From: Lysobacteraceae bacterium SCN 69-320
GTDB lineage: Bacteria > Pseudomonadota > Gammaproteobacteria > Xanthomonadales > Rhodanobacteraceae
NCBI GenBank assembly: GCA_001725155.1
Contig: MEFP01000015.1
Span: 1 to 64,000 of the forward strand
Direction: 5' to 3'
DNA length: 64,000 bases
Program-made: the position numbers and the translations under genes
Shown here: positions 1-11,295 of the stretch, in pieces
How positions within the stretch are numbered: the first letter of the stretch is position 1
Layout of the letters: each line of letters opens with the position of its first letter
The notes under the pieces: generated by a model
What the model saw: only the letters and a program-made list of their open reading frames with translations
Databases searched by the model: none
Told to the model about the DNA's origin: nothing

Positions 1-199
1 ATCCCGGCACCTGCGTGTCCGCCACCTGGAAATAGCAACTCGCCGTCCCCGCCGACGGCTGCTCGAAACCCAGGTTCACGAACGTGCGTTGCACCTGGGA
101 CCAGGCCGGCAGGGCCAGCACCGCTCCGAACACCACCGCCAGCACTTGGCACAGCCGCGCCACCAGGCCGGCTCGCGCCGGCGCTACCGATGTCATCAT
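1..199 (-). CDS. Secreted protein, N-terminal part only (cut by left edge)
   Basis: Reads leftward and leaves the window after 66 codons. The start at 199 has AGGGGA five bases upstream; a second ATG follows directly at 196. Residues 1-35 form a signal peptide: an Arg-containing start, a hydrophobic stretch rich in Leu, Val and Ala, and a cleavage-like site near LPAWSQ. The mature start reads VQRTFVNLGFEQPSAG, with one Cys soon after. Such openings occur in large surface or repeat proteins of Xanthomonadales, but too little is present to name a family. Function unknown. Confidence 0.6.
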   Translation of the reverse strand, partial: MMTSVAPARAGLVARLCQVLAVVFGAVLALPAWSQVQRTFVNLGFEQPSAGTASCYFQVADTQVPG

Positions 200-386
200 T
201 TCCATCCCCTGAAGATCGACGAGCAGCACTGCCCGCACACGGCGCAGTCTCTCAGTCCGTTGTGTCACGGCCCGAGACGACCTGTGTTAATCGCCGGTAA
301 AACCTCCATTTTTCCGTAACACCTGCGCATACCCCTGGTCCGGCGCAACAGAACCGGCATCACCAACAGGGAGCGATGTCGCGGAC

Positions 387-414
387 AAAAAAGAGGCGGC
401 CTTGCGGCCGCCTC
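387..414 (-). terminator. Rho-independent terminator of the dcaP-like/MFS operon
   Basis: A perfect 9-bp stem (393-401 with 406-414) and a 4-nt loop are followed on the minus strand by six U. It lies 28 nt past the MFS stop codon, so it should end the dcaP-like/MFS transcript. Confidence 0.9.
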
Positions 415-441
415 CCGGGTTTCCAGCAGTGCGTTGCGGGG

Positions 442-2112
442 CTACTGCGAGATGTCGACGTCCTTGGTCTCGCGCAGGAACAGGCTGCCGATCACGAAGG
501 TCATCAGCGCGACGACGATCGGATACCACAGTCCCTGATAGATGTTGCCGGTCGCCGCGACCAGGGCGAAGGCCGTGGTCGGCAGGAAGCCGCCGAACCA
601 GCCGTTGCCGATGTGGTAGGGCAGGCTCATCGAGGTGTAGCGTATGCGCGTCGGGAACAGTTCGACCAGCCAGGCCGCGATCGGGCCGTAGACCATCGTC
701 ACGTAGATCACGAGTATGGTCAGCAGCACGAACACCATGAAATGGTTGATCTGCGCAGGATCGGCCTTTTCCGGATAGCCCGCACCGGTGACTGCGGCGC
801 CCATGGCCTTCGTGAACGCGGCACCCTGCTCCTTGAACTGATCGGCGGTGAGGCCGGCGCCGTCGAAGCTCGGTATGACCTGGCTACCGATCTTGATGCT
901 GGCGACGCTGCCGGTGGGACCGGCTTCGTTGACGTAGGGAATGTTCTTGCCGGCGAGATAGCCCTTCGCGATATCGCAGGAGCTGCGGAAGGTCACGTGC
1001 GATTTGAGTTCGCCGGGCACGAACTGGAACGCGCACTGAGCCGGATCGGCGACGACAGTGATCGGCGCGGTCGCGCTCGCGGCGGCCAGCGCCGGATTGC
1101 CGTAGTGGGTCAGCCCCTTGAAGATCGGGAAGTAGGTCAGCGCGGCGATGAGACAGCCTGCCATGATGATGGGCTTGCGGCCTATCTTGTCCGACATCCA
1201 GCCGAACACGACGAAGAACGGCGTCGCGAGCACGAGTGCGCCGGCCATCAGCAGGTTCGCGGTCGTCGCGTCGATCTTCAGGGTCTGGGTCAGGAAGAAC
1301 AGCGCGTAGAACTGTCCGGCGTACCAGACCACGGCCTGACCGGCGGTCGCGCCGAGCAGCGCCAGCAGTGCGATCTTGCCGTTGCTCGAGAAGAAGCTCT
1401 CCTTGATCGGCGACTTCGAGCCCTTGCCTTCGGCCTTCATCTGCTGGAACAGCGGCGATTCGTTGAGCTGCAGGCGAATCCAGACCGAGATGCCGAGCAG
1501 CACGACCGACAGCAGGAACGGAATGCGCCAGCCCCAGGCGTCGAAAGCCTCGGTGCCGAGCCAGGTACGCGTACCGAGGATCACGAGCAGGGACAGGAAC
1601 AGGCCCAGGGTCGCGGTCGTCTGGATGAAGCTCGTATACAGGCCACGTTTGCCCGGCGGCGCATGTTCCGCGACGTAGGTCGCCGCGCCGCCGTATTCGC
1701 CGCCGAGCGCAAGACCCTGCAGCAGACGCAGGGTGATCAGGATCACCGGCGCGGCGATGCCGATGCTCGCATAGCTCGGCAGGATGCCGACGAGGAACGT
1801 CGACAGGCCCATGATCACGATCGTGACGAGGAACGTGTACTTGCGGCCGATCAGGTCGCCGAGACGGCCGAACACCAGCGCGCCGAACGGACGCACGGCG
1901 AAGCCGGCGGCGAAGGCGAGCAAGGCGAAGATGAAGCCGCTGGTCGGACTCAGCGCGGTGAAAAACTGCTTGGCGATGATCGCCGCGAGCGAGCCGTACA
2001 GATAGAAGTCGTACCACTCGAACACGGTGCCAAGGCTGGACGCGAAGATCACGCGCTTGTGGCCTTGGGTCAGCGGCGCCGAGCCGCTGGCTTCGTAGGG
2101 AACGCTAGCCAT
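442..2112 (-). CDS. MFS transporter, metabolite:H+ symporter (MHS) type, with large extracytoplasmic insert
   Basis: 556 residues, about 100 more than a usual MHS carrier. About twelve membrane segments are visible. The MFS signature GRLGDLIGRK is at 82-91 and its second-half copy SDKIGRK at 307-313. The extra length is one block, about 335-455, between segments 9 and 10, on the predicted periplasmic side; it carries two Cys (360, 379) that could pair. The start at 2112 has a strong GAGGAGG ribosome site. It lies 12 nt after the DcaP-like porin gene and shares its terminator. Beside acs, an organic acid (acetate, propionate, pyruvate or a dicarboxylate) is a reasonable substrate. That is inferred from context; no substrate residues identify it. 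Confidence 0.85.
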   Translation of the reverse strand: MASVPYEASGSAPLTQGHKRVIFASSLGTVFEWYDFYLYGSLAAIIAKQFFTALSPTSGFIFALLAFAAGFAVRPFGALVFGRLGDLIGRKYTFLVTIVIMGLSTFLVGILPSYASIGIAAPVILITLRLLQGLALGGEYGGAATYVAEHAPPGKRGLYTSFIQTTATLGLFLSLLVILGTRTWLGTEAFDAWGWRIPFLLSVVLLGISVWIRLQLNESPLFQQMKAEGKGSKSPIKESFFSSNGKIALLALLGATAGQAVVWYAGQFYALFFLTQTLKIDATTANLLMAGALVLATPFFVVFGWMSDKIGRKPIIMAGCLIAALTYFPIFKGLTHYGNPALAAASATAPITVVADPAQCAFQFVPGELKSHVTFRSSCDIAKGYLAGKNIPYVNEAGPTGSVASIKIGSQVIPSFDGAGLTADQFKEQGAAFTKAMGAAVTGAGYPEKADPAQINHFMVFVLLTILVIYVTMVYGPIAAWLVELFPTRIRYTSMSLPYHIGNGWFGGFLPTTAFALVAATGNIYQGLWYPIVVALMTFVIGSLFLRETKDVDISQ

Positions 2113-2124
2113 TCGTGATCCTCC

Positions 2125-3495
2125 TCAGAACGAGTACTTGGCCATGAACTGCAGGCGATCAATGTCGCCCTTGGCGCCGCTTTCGATCTCGCGCCGGCCG
2201 ACCATGTACTCGACGCCCACGTCGAGCTTGGGCAGCGGCGAGTAGATGAAATTCAGGCGGAAGCTCTGCGAGTTCTTGGTGACACCGGTTCCGGTGTAGG
2301 CCACGGGGTTGTCGTATTCGCTGCGGGCGTACATCAGGTTGCTGCGCAGCTGCTTGTTGAAGACGTGGCGCCAGGCGACGTAGCCGGCCCAGCCGTCGAT
2401 GGTCTCCAGATCGTTGGCGCTGTCGAGCACCGAGTCGGAGGTCACGCCCAGACCGATGTAGCGGCTGATCGAGCCGCCGCTCAGCTGGTAGCGGATGTCG
2501 TTGCTCTCGCCGAGGTTCCATTTGCCGCTGACGCTGAGCGCGCCGGCGAACGTGTTGTCCTTGATTGCCGGCGTGGTTCCGGCGGCCTGACGGTCGACGG
2601 CCAGATCACGCAACAGCGCGGCGACGCCGAAGTGGCCCCAGCTGCCTTTCCAGGTATAGCGCGCGGCCACATCGGGCATCGCGCCGCGATCCGAACTCGC
2701 GGCCGCGCCGCCGCCACGCGGAATGATCGTGGTCTGCGGATCTTCCAGCGAGATCTGGAAATTGCCGGTGGTGTAGCGGATCTGCGGCTGGCGCACGAAC
2801 ACCACGCCGTCGGTCGGGCCGATGAAGTCGACCGCTTCCGGCAGTGCCGCCGTGTCCATGAAGGTGGACCAGGTCTGGCCGGCCAGCCACTGGTTCCAGT
2901 AGACGTAGGCGTGGCGCAGGGTCAGGCCGTAGGTGTTGGTCGAGTTCTCGTTGCCGAGCGCGCCGCCGAAGAAATCCCATTCGAAGAACGCGCCGAGCTT
3001 GTCGTTGTTGTCGGTGACCGTGTCGATGCCGATGCCCAGGCGCGAGAACTTGGCGCCGGAGTCGTAGTCGGTGCTCGATCCCTTGCCGCCGACCGGTGTC
3101 TGCGACGGCACATACAGGTCGCGTCCCGTCGCCGAGTCGGCGAGCTGGCCCGAGTCGGTGCGCGTGGCCATGAAATCGGCCTTGATAAAGCCGCCGATCT
3201 TCACGGTCGTGCCCGGTGTCGAGGCCGGCGTCAACGTCGTGGTCTGTATCGGCAGCTTCACGCCGGCGGCGGCCGGTCCCGCGGGTGCGGGAGCAGCGGC
3301 CGGTGCGGCGGCGGTGGCTTTCTTCTGTGCTTCGACGGCGGTCTTCAGTTCGGCCAGCTGCTGCTCGAGCTGGGCGATGCGTGCCTCAAGTGCGGCTTCG
3401 CTGCGACTGTCGGCGTGAACGGCGCCGCTCAACGAGAGCAGCAGTGCAGCCGCGAGTACGCTGCGGCGTAGTGAACAACGATGCGTGATAGCCAT
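2125..3495 (-). CDS. DcaP-like outer-membrane porin
   Basis: 456 residues. Signal peptide at 1-28, then a coiled coil at about 30-62 (ARIAQLEQQLAELKTAVEAQ), an Ala/Pro linker, and a beta-barrel from about 100 to the C-terminal Phe (AKYSF), as expected for substrates of the BAM machinery. GGFIKADFMATRTDSG opens the barrel and is typical of DcaP porins, trimeric channels known for dicarboxylates in Acinetobacter. A GGGAGGGG site lies just before the start. It is first in an operon with the MFS carrier, so the pair may form an outer- plus inner-membrane uptake route for a small acid. The substrate is inferred. Confidence 0.85.
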   Translation of the reverse strand: MAITHRCSLRRSVLAAALLLSLSGAVHADSRSEAALEARIAQLEQQLAELKTAVEAQKKATAAAPAAAPAPAGPAAAGVKLPIQTTTLTPASTPGTTVKIGGFIKADFMATRTDSGQLADSATGRDLYVPSQTPVGGKGSSTDYDSGAKFSRLGIGIDTVTDNNDKLGAFFEWDFFGGALGNENSTNTYGLTLRHAYVYWNQWLAGQTWSTFMDTAALPEAVDFIGPTDGVVFVRQPQIRYTTGNFQISLEDPQTTIIPRGGGAAASSDRGAMPDVAARYTWKGSWGHFGVAALLRDLAVDRQAAGTTPAIKDNTFAGALSVSGKWNLGESNDIRYQLSGGSISRYIGLGVTSDSVLDSANDLETIDGWAGYVAWRHVFNKQLRSNLMYARSEYDNPVAYTGTGVTKNSQSFRLNFIYSPLPKLDVGVEYMVGRREIESGAKGDIDRLQFMAKYSF

Positions 3496-3704
3496 TGAAC
3501 CCCTCCCAAGGTGTTTGGCCGACCGAGGTTGCGCCCGGCAGATTTGGCCGCCTATTCGCCATTGGTCGAAGCATCTGCTCGTTTCGACTAAAGTCGGATT
3601 GGTTGTGCGTAAGCCTCGGATACTGTTGATGCATTGCAGCAGGGGAGGGGCGCCGACGGCGCGAAACTTTGCTGCTTTCTAGCTATGTAGATAAGGATAC
3701 AGTC
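3496..3704. promoter_or_regulatory. Divergent control region between dcaP-like gene and acs
   Basis: 209 nt separate the two divergent starts, so both promoters must lie here. If the neighbouring CrbR-like regulator acts as its relatives do, this is its most likely binding region. I could not pick a convincing -35/-10 pair or a regulator site by eye. Confidence 0.4.
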
Positions 3705-5651
<1,947 letters not shown>

Positions 5652-5751
5652 AGGCCGGACCGGCGCAATCCCGGCGGGCCGGCGATGCCGGCCTGCTCGG
5701 GCGTTGTCGTGCTTGTTGCCGAGGAGGACGGCGGATGCGATGCTCGGGCGC

Positions 5752-6423
5752 ATGTCCGAGATCCTCATCGCCGACGACCATCCGCTGTACCGCGACGCGC
5801 TGCGCCGCGCCCTGAACCAGGCGGCGCCCGGCACCAGCCTGTTCGAGGCGTCCACCGTGCCGGAGCTGCTGAGCCTGGTGGAAGCGCATCCGGAAGCCGA
5901 GCTGCTGCTGCTGGATCTGCACATGCCCGGCGCGCGCGGCTTCTCGGCGCTGGCTCACCTGCGCGGCCAGCATCCGGGCCTGCCGGTCATCGTCGTATCG
6001 GCGCACGAGGAAGGCAGCGTCGCGCGGCGCGCTCTGGCCCATGGCGCGGCCGGCTACATCCCGAAGTCCAGCTCGGCCGACACCATCGTCGACGCGATAC
6101 GCCACGTGCGCGAAGGCGAGATCTGGCTGCCGGTGGCCATGGGCGCGAGCACCACACCGCTGCAGGACGACGAGGCGCAGATCGCCGCGCGCGTCGCCGA
6201 GCTGACGCCGCAACAGTTCCGCGTGCTTGCGATGATTGCCGAGGGCCTGCTCAACAAGCAGATCGCCTACGAACTCGGCGTATCGGAAGCGACCGTCAAG
6301 GCGCACATGACCGCGATCATGCGCAAACTCGGCTGCAACAATCGCACCCAGGTCGCGCTCGCGGCCAGCCAGCTCGCGCTGGACCCGAACACGGCGCTGC
6401 CGTTGGTCGACGACGAGGCCTGA
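5752..6423 (+). CDS. crbR: NarL/LuxR-family response regulator, CrbR-like
   Basis: 223 residues. Receiver domain about 1-118 with the acidic pair at 8-9, phospho-acceptor Asp55 (LLLLDLHMPG) and conserved Lys105. LuxR-type helix-turn-helix about 148-205 (LTPQQFRVLAMIAEG, then NKQIAYELGVSEATVKAHM). It follows acs on the same strand and converges with a CrbS-like sensor kinase, with 15 nt between this stop and the next gene. In Vibrio, Pseudomonas and Shewanella, CrbS/CrbR (also MxtR/ErdR) activates acs. The assignment rests on domain type plus neighbourhood. An ATG four codons upstream (5740), with GAGGAGG 12 nt before it, is the alternative start. Confidence 0.85.
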   Translation: MSEILIADDHPLYRDALRRALNQAAPGTSLFEASTVPELLSLVEAHPEAELLLLDLHMPGARGFSALAHLRGQHPGLPVIVVSAHEEGSVARRALAHGAAGYIPKSSSADTIVDAIRHVREGEIWLPVAMGASTTPLQDDEAQIAARVAELTPQQFRVLAMIAEGLLNKQIAYELGVSEATVKAHMTAIMRKLGCNNRTQVALAASQLALDPNTALPLVDDEA

Positions 6424-6438
6424 GGCCTCGCGGCGTAC

Positions 6439-6873
6439 TCAGTCGCCATCCGGCCGTGCGGGACCGGCGTCCGGCTCCTGCTGTTTCAGCTCGATCATGA
6501 TCAATGCCTCGTCGGCGCCGCCGACGGCAGGCTCGAACTCCATCGATTCGAGCAGGCCGTTCGCCCTGCGCGCGAGCGGCGCGTGCGGATGAAAGCGCTC
6601 GATGACGATCTCCTGCTCGCGGCCGTGGTCGTCGATCAGGAAGCGAAGGCGCGCGCAGCCGGACAGCTGGCTGCGGTGGAACATCGGGAAGTGTTGCGGC
6701 ATCGGCGAGCGGCGCAGGCGGCGTGCGGCGGTCTCCTTCAGCAGAACCTGCCGCGCGTCGCCGAGATCTTCGCGGCATGAGGTAATGGGATCGGGCTCGC
6801 GCGCGGCGTCGGTTGCAGCGAGGTTCGAGGTCGGCATCAACAGCAACGCGGCGGCCATGAGCATGTGAAGCAT
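6439..6873 (-). CDS. Small secreted protein with TonB C-terminal-like domain
   Basis: 144 residues. Hydrophobic N-terminus (MLHMLMAAALLLMPTSNLAA) reads as a signal peptide. The second half (GCARLRFLIDDHGREQEIVI, ending in MEFEPA) resembles the TonB C-terminal fold: a strand, a turn with a polar Asp-His-Gly, then a helix containing paired small residues. It has no proline-rich span, so it is not a full TonB. Two Cys (in TSCRED and SGCARL) could form a disulfide. It lies 74 nt after the sensor kinase stop on the same strand and may be co-transcribed. A link to acetate sensing is only positional. Confidence 0.7.
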   Translation of the reverse strand: MLHMLMAAALLLMPTSNLAATDAAREPDPITSCREDLGDARQVLLKETAARRLRRSPMPQHFPMFHRSQLSGCARLRFLIDDHGREQEIVIERFHPHAPLARRANGLLESMEFEPAVGGADEALIMIELKQQEPDAGPARPDGD

Positions 6874-6947
6874 CCGGCAGGCTGAGGCCGGATCAACGCG
6901 ACGGCACGGCGGCCGGGGCTGCCCGGTCCTCCGGGGCCGGACACGTC

Positions 6948-9900
6948 TCAGGTGCCCGAGCGCGCCGTCGGCAAGCGCCCCATGGCCGACAGCAGCGCGC
7001 GCAGTGCCGCCGGTTTGACCGGCTTGTGCAGCAGTGCGTAGTGGCGCAGGCGCGCGCGCTGCTTGAGCTCGGGGCTGCGGTCGGCGGTCAGCAGCGCCGC
7101 AGGCGGCGGCGGCGTCAGGCGCGCCTGCAGTTCGGCCAGCGCTTCCATGCCGTCCTGGCCGGTGCCGAGATGGAAGTCGGCGATGATCAGATCGGGCCGG
7201 CGACGCTGCACGGCCTGGTGCGCTTCGTCCAATGTCGCGGCCAGGTCGCAGCTGATGCCCCAGCGCGACAGCAGCGCATTCATGCCTTCGAGGATCGCCG
7301 GCTCGTTGTCGAGGCAGAGCACGTGCAGCGGCGCGAGTTCGGCCGTCGAAGCTTCGCGCTCGGCCGGGCGCGGCACATGATGGCTGCGGCGCGCGACGAT
7401 CGGCACGCGCACCGAAAAGCAGCTGCCCTTGCCCGGCTGGGAATACACGGCCAGGCGATGGCCGAGGATGCGCGCCATGCGTTCGCAGATCGACAGGCCC
7501 AGGCCCAGGCCCTGCTCGCCCCAGGGCGAGGCCTGATCGAAGCGCTGGAACTCGTCGAAGATGCGTTTCTGCTGCGCCGGCGCGATGCCGGGGCCGGTGT
7601 CCCAGACCTGGATCAGCGCCTCGCTGCCGCGCGGCCGCACGCCGACGACGACGCGGCCGCTGCGCGTATAGCGCAACGCGTTGGAGATGAAGTTCTGCAG
7701 GATGCGGCTGAGCAGGTGCGCGTCGGTGCGCACGACGATGCGGCTCGGGTGAATGCGCAGCTGCAGGCCGCGCCGCTCGGCGATCATCGCGAACTGCTGC
7801 TGCAACGGCTCGATGACGTCGGCATAGGCGACGCTGGCGATGTCGGGACGGTACTTGCCGGCGTCCAGGCGCGAGGCTTCCAGCAGCGCGTCGAGCAGGG
7901 TCTCGGCGGCGCGGAACGCGGTGTCGATGCGCTCGGCCAGCTGGGCCGCTTCGGCGTCGAGGTTGGGCTGGTGGCGCAGCGCCGAGGTGAACAGCTTCGC
8001 CGCGTTCAGCGGCTGCAGCAGATCGTGGCTGGCCGCCGCGAGGAAACGCGTCTTGGACTGGTTGGCCGCCTCCGCCTCGAACTTGGCGCGCTCCTGCGCG
8101 GCCAGCGCGGTCGACAGCTGGGCCGTGCGCTGCGATACGCGCTGCTCCAGGGTTTCGTTGGATTCGCGCAGCGCCTGCTCGGCGCGCTTGTAGTCGGTGA
8201 CGTCGGTGAACGTCGTGACGAAGCCGCCGCCGGGCAGCGGCTGGCCGCGCATTTCCAGCACGCTGCCGTCGGCGCGCACGCGCTGGTAGACATGGGCCGT
8301 GCCGGCGCGCATGTGCTGCAGGCGCCTGGCCACGTGCGCTTCGACGTCGCCGGGACCGCACTCGCCGCGCTCGGCGTTGTAGCGGATCAGGTCGGCGATC
8401 GGCCGGCCGACATAGACCGAGTCGTCCGGGTAGCCGAACATTTCCATGTAGCGCCGGTTCCAGGCGACCAGGCGCATGTCGGCGTCGACCACGCTGATGC
8501 CCTGCGAGATGTTCTCCATCGTCGTGGACAGCAGCTCGCGGTTGTAGCGCAGTTCCTGCGACGCCTCGTCGAGCAGCGCGACGGCTTCGCTGAAATCCAG
8601 GCCGGTGCCGCGCAGAGCGCTGGTCAGCATGCGCCGCGCCGATGCGGCGCCGATCGACGCGGCGAGGATGCGTTCGCTGTGCTGCAGCAGCGGCCGGTCG
8701 GCGGCCAGCGCATCCTGCAGCGGCTTGCCGCTGGACGCGGCGTAGTCGTCGAATGCGCGCCGCGCGCCGCGCTCGCCGATGATGCGGCCGATGATCGCGC
8801 GCAGGTCGGCCACGCTGACGCGGCCGCGCCATTCGCCGGCGGCGCTGCTGCCGCGGTCGGCGGAAAGATCGAGGAAGCTCGCCGCGCGCAGGCGCTCTTC
8901 CATGCTCGGCCGGTAGCGCAGCGACAGGATCAGCACGCAGCCGGCATTGGCCAGCAGCGACCAGAACGTGCCGTGGGTCAGCGGATGCCAGCCGCCGAGA
9001 TCGAACAGCGACTGCGGCCGCAGCCAGCTCAACCCGAACGGGCCGGTCTGCAGCCAGCGCGCGTCGAACCAGCCGGCGTCGCCGAGGCTCGGCAACAGCA
9101 GGGTGTAGGTCCAGACCGCGAAGCCCGCGACGAGGCCGGCCAGCACGCCGACGCGGCTCGCGCTGCGCCAGTACAGGCCGGCAACGATGGCCGGCGCGAA
9201 CTGCGCGACCGCGGCGAACGACAGCAGACCGATCGAGGCCAGCTGCGCGCCCTGCGGCATCGCGCGGTAATAGGCCACCGCGAGCAGGCTCAGGACGACG
9301 ATGGCCGCACGGCGCACGCCGAGCACGATGCGCGACAGGTCGTGTCGCTGGTCCAGCTTCAGCGCGCGTATGCGCAGCAGCGCCGGCATGACCAGGTCGT
9401 TGGAGATCATGGTGGCCAGCGCGACCGAGGCGACGATGACCATGCCGGTCGCGGCCGAGAAACCGCCGATGTAGGCCAGCAGCGCCAGGAGGTTGTTGTC
9501 GTGGGCCAGCGGCAGCCAGAGCAGCCAGACGTCGGGGCTCAGGCTGGTGCCGGCCGCTGCACTGCGGCCAGCGGCGACGATGACCGGCACGAACGCGCAG
9601 ATCAGCGCGAGGTACAGCGGAAACAGCCAGCGCGCGCGGCGCACGTCCTGCGGGTCTTCGCATTCGACGACACCGACATGGAACTGGCGCGGCAGGCAGA
9701 ACATGGCCGTGAACGCGAGCAGGGTCTGGGCCAGGAAACCGGCCGGCAGGTTCCAGTCGGGACTCGGCAGGGCCGGCACGACATTGGTCCCGCCCAACTG
9801 CTGCTGCGCGTAGATGCCGATCACCAGGAAGGCGATCAGCTTGACCAGCGACTCGGCCGCGACCGCGAGCACCATGCCGTGGTGGTGCTCGGTCGCATCG

Positions 9901-10448
9901 ACCCGGCGCGTGCCGAACAGGATGCCGAACAGAGCCAGCATCAGCGCCGTGTAGAACGCCGAATCCTGCAGCAGGTCCGCCGGCGGGCTGCTGCCCGCAT
10001 GGCCCTTGCCGAGCACGCCGATGCTGAGCGCGACGGCCTTGTACTGCAGCGCGATGTAGGGAATCGCCGCAGTCATCGCGATGAGCGTGACCAGCGCGCC
10101 GAGCGCATGCGACTTGCCGAAGCGCGTGCCGATGAAGTCGGCGATCGAGGTGATGTTGTTGGCCTTGGCGACGCGCGTGAGCCGCTCGATCAGGCCGCTG
10201 CCGAACACGAACAGCAGGATCGGCCCGAGGTAGATCGGCAGATAGCCCAGCGTCGAGTTCGCCGCGCTGCCGACCGCGCCGTAAAACGTCCACGACGAGC
10301 AATAGACGGCCAGGGCGAGGCTGTAGATCCACGGCCGCAGGCCTGGCCGGCCCGGATACAGCGGCCGCGCGTCGCCCCAGTACGCAATGCCGAACAGCAG
10401 TGCGACGTAGACCAGGGATACGAGCAGCAGGGTCCAGCCAGCGATCAT
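6948..10448 (-). CDS. crbS: Hybrid sensor kinase with Na+/solute symporter domain, CrbS-like
   Basis: 1166 residues in the CbrA/CrbS architecture. About 1-515 is a sodium:solute symporter domain with roughly 13 membrane segments. About 520-620 is a soluble linker, probably the STAC-type domain of this family. PAS about 635-755 (ENISQGISVVDADMRLVAWN), then a coiled coil. HisKA has phospho-acceptor His808 (AASHDLLQPLN). The ATPase domain has the N box at 918-924 (QNFISNA), WDTGPGIAP at 949-957 and GLGLGLSI at 980-987. A C-terminal receiver has Asp1091 and Lys1142. A frame open further upstream is ignored because MIAGW starts the first membrane helix and has GAGGG before it. Convergent with acs-crbR. 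Confidence 0.9.
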   Translation of the reverse strand: MIAGWTLLLVSLVYVALLFGIAYWGDARPLYPGRPGLRPWIYSLALAVYCSSWTFYGAVGSAANSTLGYLPIYLGPILLFVFGSGLIERLTRVAKANNITSIADFIGTRFGKSHALGALVTLIAMTAAIPYIALQYKAVALSIGVLGKGHAGSSPPADLLQDSAFYTALMLALFGILFGTRRVDATEHHHGMVLAVAAESLVKLIAFLVIGIYAQQQLGGTNVVPALPSPDWNLPAGFLAQTLLAFTAMFCLPRQFHVGVVECEDPQDVRRARWLFPLYLALICAFVPVIVAAGRSAAAGTSLSPDVWLLWLPLAHDNNLLALLAYIGGFSAATGMVIVASVALATMISNDLVMPALLRIRALKLDQRHDLSRIVLGVRRAAIVVLSLLAVAYYRAMPQGAQLASIGLLSFAAVAQFAPAIVAGLYWRSASRVGVLAGLVAGFAVWTYTLLLPSLGDAGWFDARWLQTGPFGLSWLRPQSLFDLGGWHPLTHGTFWSLLANAGCVLILSLRYRPSMEERLRAASFLDLSADRGSSAAGEWRGRVSVADLRAIIGRIIGERGARRAFDDYAASSGKPLQDALAADRPLLQHSERILAASIGAASARRMLTSALRGTGLDFSEAVALLDEASQELRYNRELLSTTMENISQGISVVDADMRLVAWNRRYMEMFGYPDDSVYVGRPIADLIRYNAERGECGPGDVEAHVARRLQHMRAGTAHVYQRVRADGSVLEMRGQPLPGGGFVTTFTDVTDYKRAEQALRESNETLEQRVSQRTAQLSTALAAQERAKFEAEAANQSKTRFLAAASHDLLQPLNAAKLFTSALRHQPNLDAEAAQLAERIDTAFRAAETLLDALLEASRLDAGKYRPDIASVAYADVIEPLQQQFAMIAERRGLQLRIHPSRIVVRTDAHLLSRILQNFISNALRYTRSGRVVVGVRPRGSEALIQVWDTGPGIAPAQQKRIFDEFQRFDQASPWGEQGLGLGLSICERMARILGHRLAVYSQPGKGSCFSVRVPIVARRSHHVPRPAEREASTAELAPLHVLCLDNEPAILEGMNALLSRWGISCDLAATLDEAHQAVQRRRPDLIIADFHLGTGQDGMEALAELQARLTPPPPAALLTADRSPELKQRARLRHYALLHKPVKPAALRALLSAMGRLPTARSGT

Positions 10449-10536
10449 CGCAGCACCCTCGGGAACCGGACCGGGATTGTAGTCAAGCCGGCGCCGCTTG
10501 CTTGACCGGTGCGGCGGCGGCGGCCGAGGATGGCCC

Positions 10537-11214
10537 ATGCCCGCCCCCGTCCCGCCCCCGTCCATCGCCGTGCCGGTGCTGGCCGACAGTGAAATACATT
10601 TGTGGTTTTGTAGATTCATCGAGACCGATCCGGCGGCCCGGCGCAGCGCCGCCCAGACCTGGCTGCGACGGCGCCTGTCGGCCTATGCCGGCCGCGAGCT
10701 CGGCGCCGACGCGTTGCAGATCGGCGCGCACGGCAAGCCGGCGCTGGCCGACGCCTCGTTCGCATTCAACCTGAGCCACAGCGGCGCGGCGGCCGCGCTG
10801 GCGATCGCGCGCGGCGTGGAGCTCGGCGTCGATCTGGAAACACCCGGCCGCGTGCGACCCTTCGTCGCACTGGCGCGGCGCTATTTCCGGCCGGCCGAGG
10901 CGCAGGCGGTCGAAGACGCCGCTGCGGCCGACCGCGAGACCGTGTTCCTGCGCCTGTGGACCGCCAAGGAAGCCGTGCTCAAGGCGCTGGGCCGCGGCCT
11001 GGCCTTCGGCCTGGACCGGCTTGAATTCGACCTCGCGGCGCCGCGGCCGAGGCTGGCCTGGATCGCCGACGACGGTGGTACAGCGGCACACTGGCAGCTG
11101 CGCGCGCTGCCGGTCGCCGCGCCGCGCATCGGCCATCTGGCCTGGCGCGGCGCAGCGCGCGAACTGCGTTGTTTCGACGATGTCATGCCGGTGTCATCGA
11201 CACCACCGGACTGA
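10537..11214 (+). CDS. 4'-Phosphopantetheinyl transferase (Sfp/AcpT type)
   Basis: Moves the phosphopantetheine arm of CoA onto a carrier-protein serine. 225 residues, the length of the Sfp class. Both family signatures are present: GVDLE at 97-101, with metal-binding Asp99 and Glu101, and WTAKEAVLK at 141-149, with Lys144, Glu145 and Lys149. FNLSHSG at 77-83 is the CoA-binding strand. The start at 10537 has GAGG seven bases upstream. It is divergent from the sensor kinase with 88 nt between. No carrier protein or polyketide/peptide synthase gene lies in the window, so its client may be the fatty-acid ACP. Confidence 0.9.
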   Translation: MPAPVPPPSIAVPVLADSEIHLWFCRFIETDPAARRSAAQTWLRRRLSAYAGRELGADALQIGAHGKPALADASFAFNLSHSGAAAALAIARGVELGVDLETPGRVRPFVALARRYFRPAEAQAVEDAAAADRETVFLRLWTAKEAVLKALGRGLAFGLDRLEFDLAAPRPRLAWIADDGGTAAHWQLRALPVAAPRIGHLAWRGAARELRCFDDVMPVSSTPPD

Positions 11215-11295
11215 TACCGCGCCCAGTTGTCGGCCAAGGCGTAACGGGCTAAGTTCCGGTTGAACCTGAACGCTCGGTCGAGGCCTGTCGTCGAC

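Noticed and set aside
376-2118. Long plus-strand open frame antisense to the MFS gene
   Set aside because: Composition is Arg/Ala/Asp-rich without any domain, no ribosome site, and the opposite strand holds a clear transporter. GC-rich codon bias opens such frames.
3524-3545. Possible sigma-54 promoter in the acs/dcaP-like gap (TGGCC...TTGCG)
   Set aside because: The distance between GG and GC is 12 nt, not the required 10.
7026-10505. Plus-strand open frame of over 1,100 codons antisense to the sensor kinase, and a minus-strand frame overlapping it
   Set aside because: Low-complexity Arg/Gln/Ala content. Only the last 144 codons of the minus-strand frame (6439-6873) look real and are annotated.
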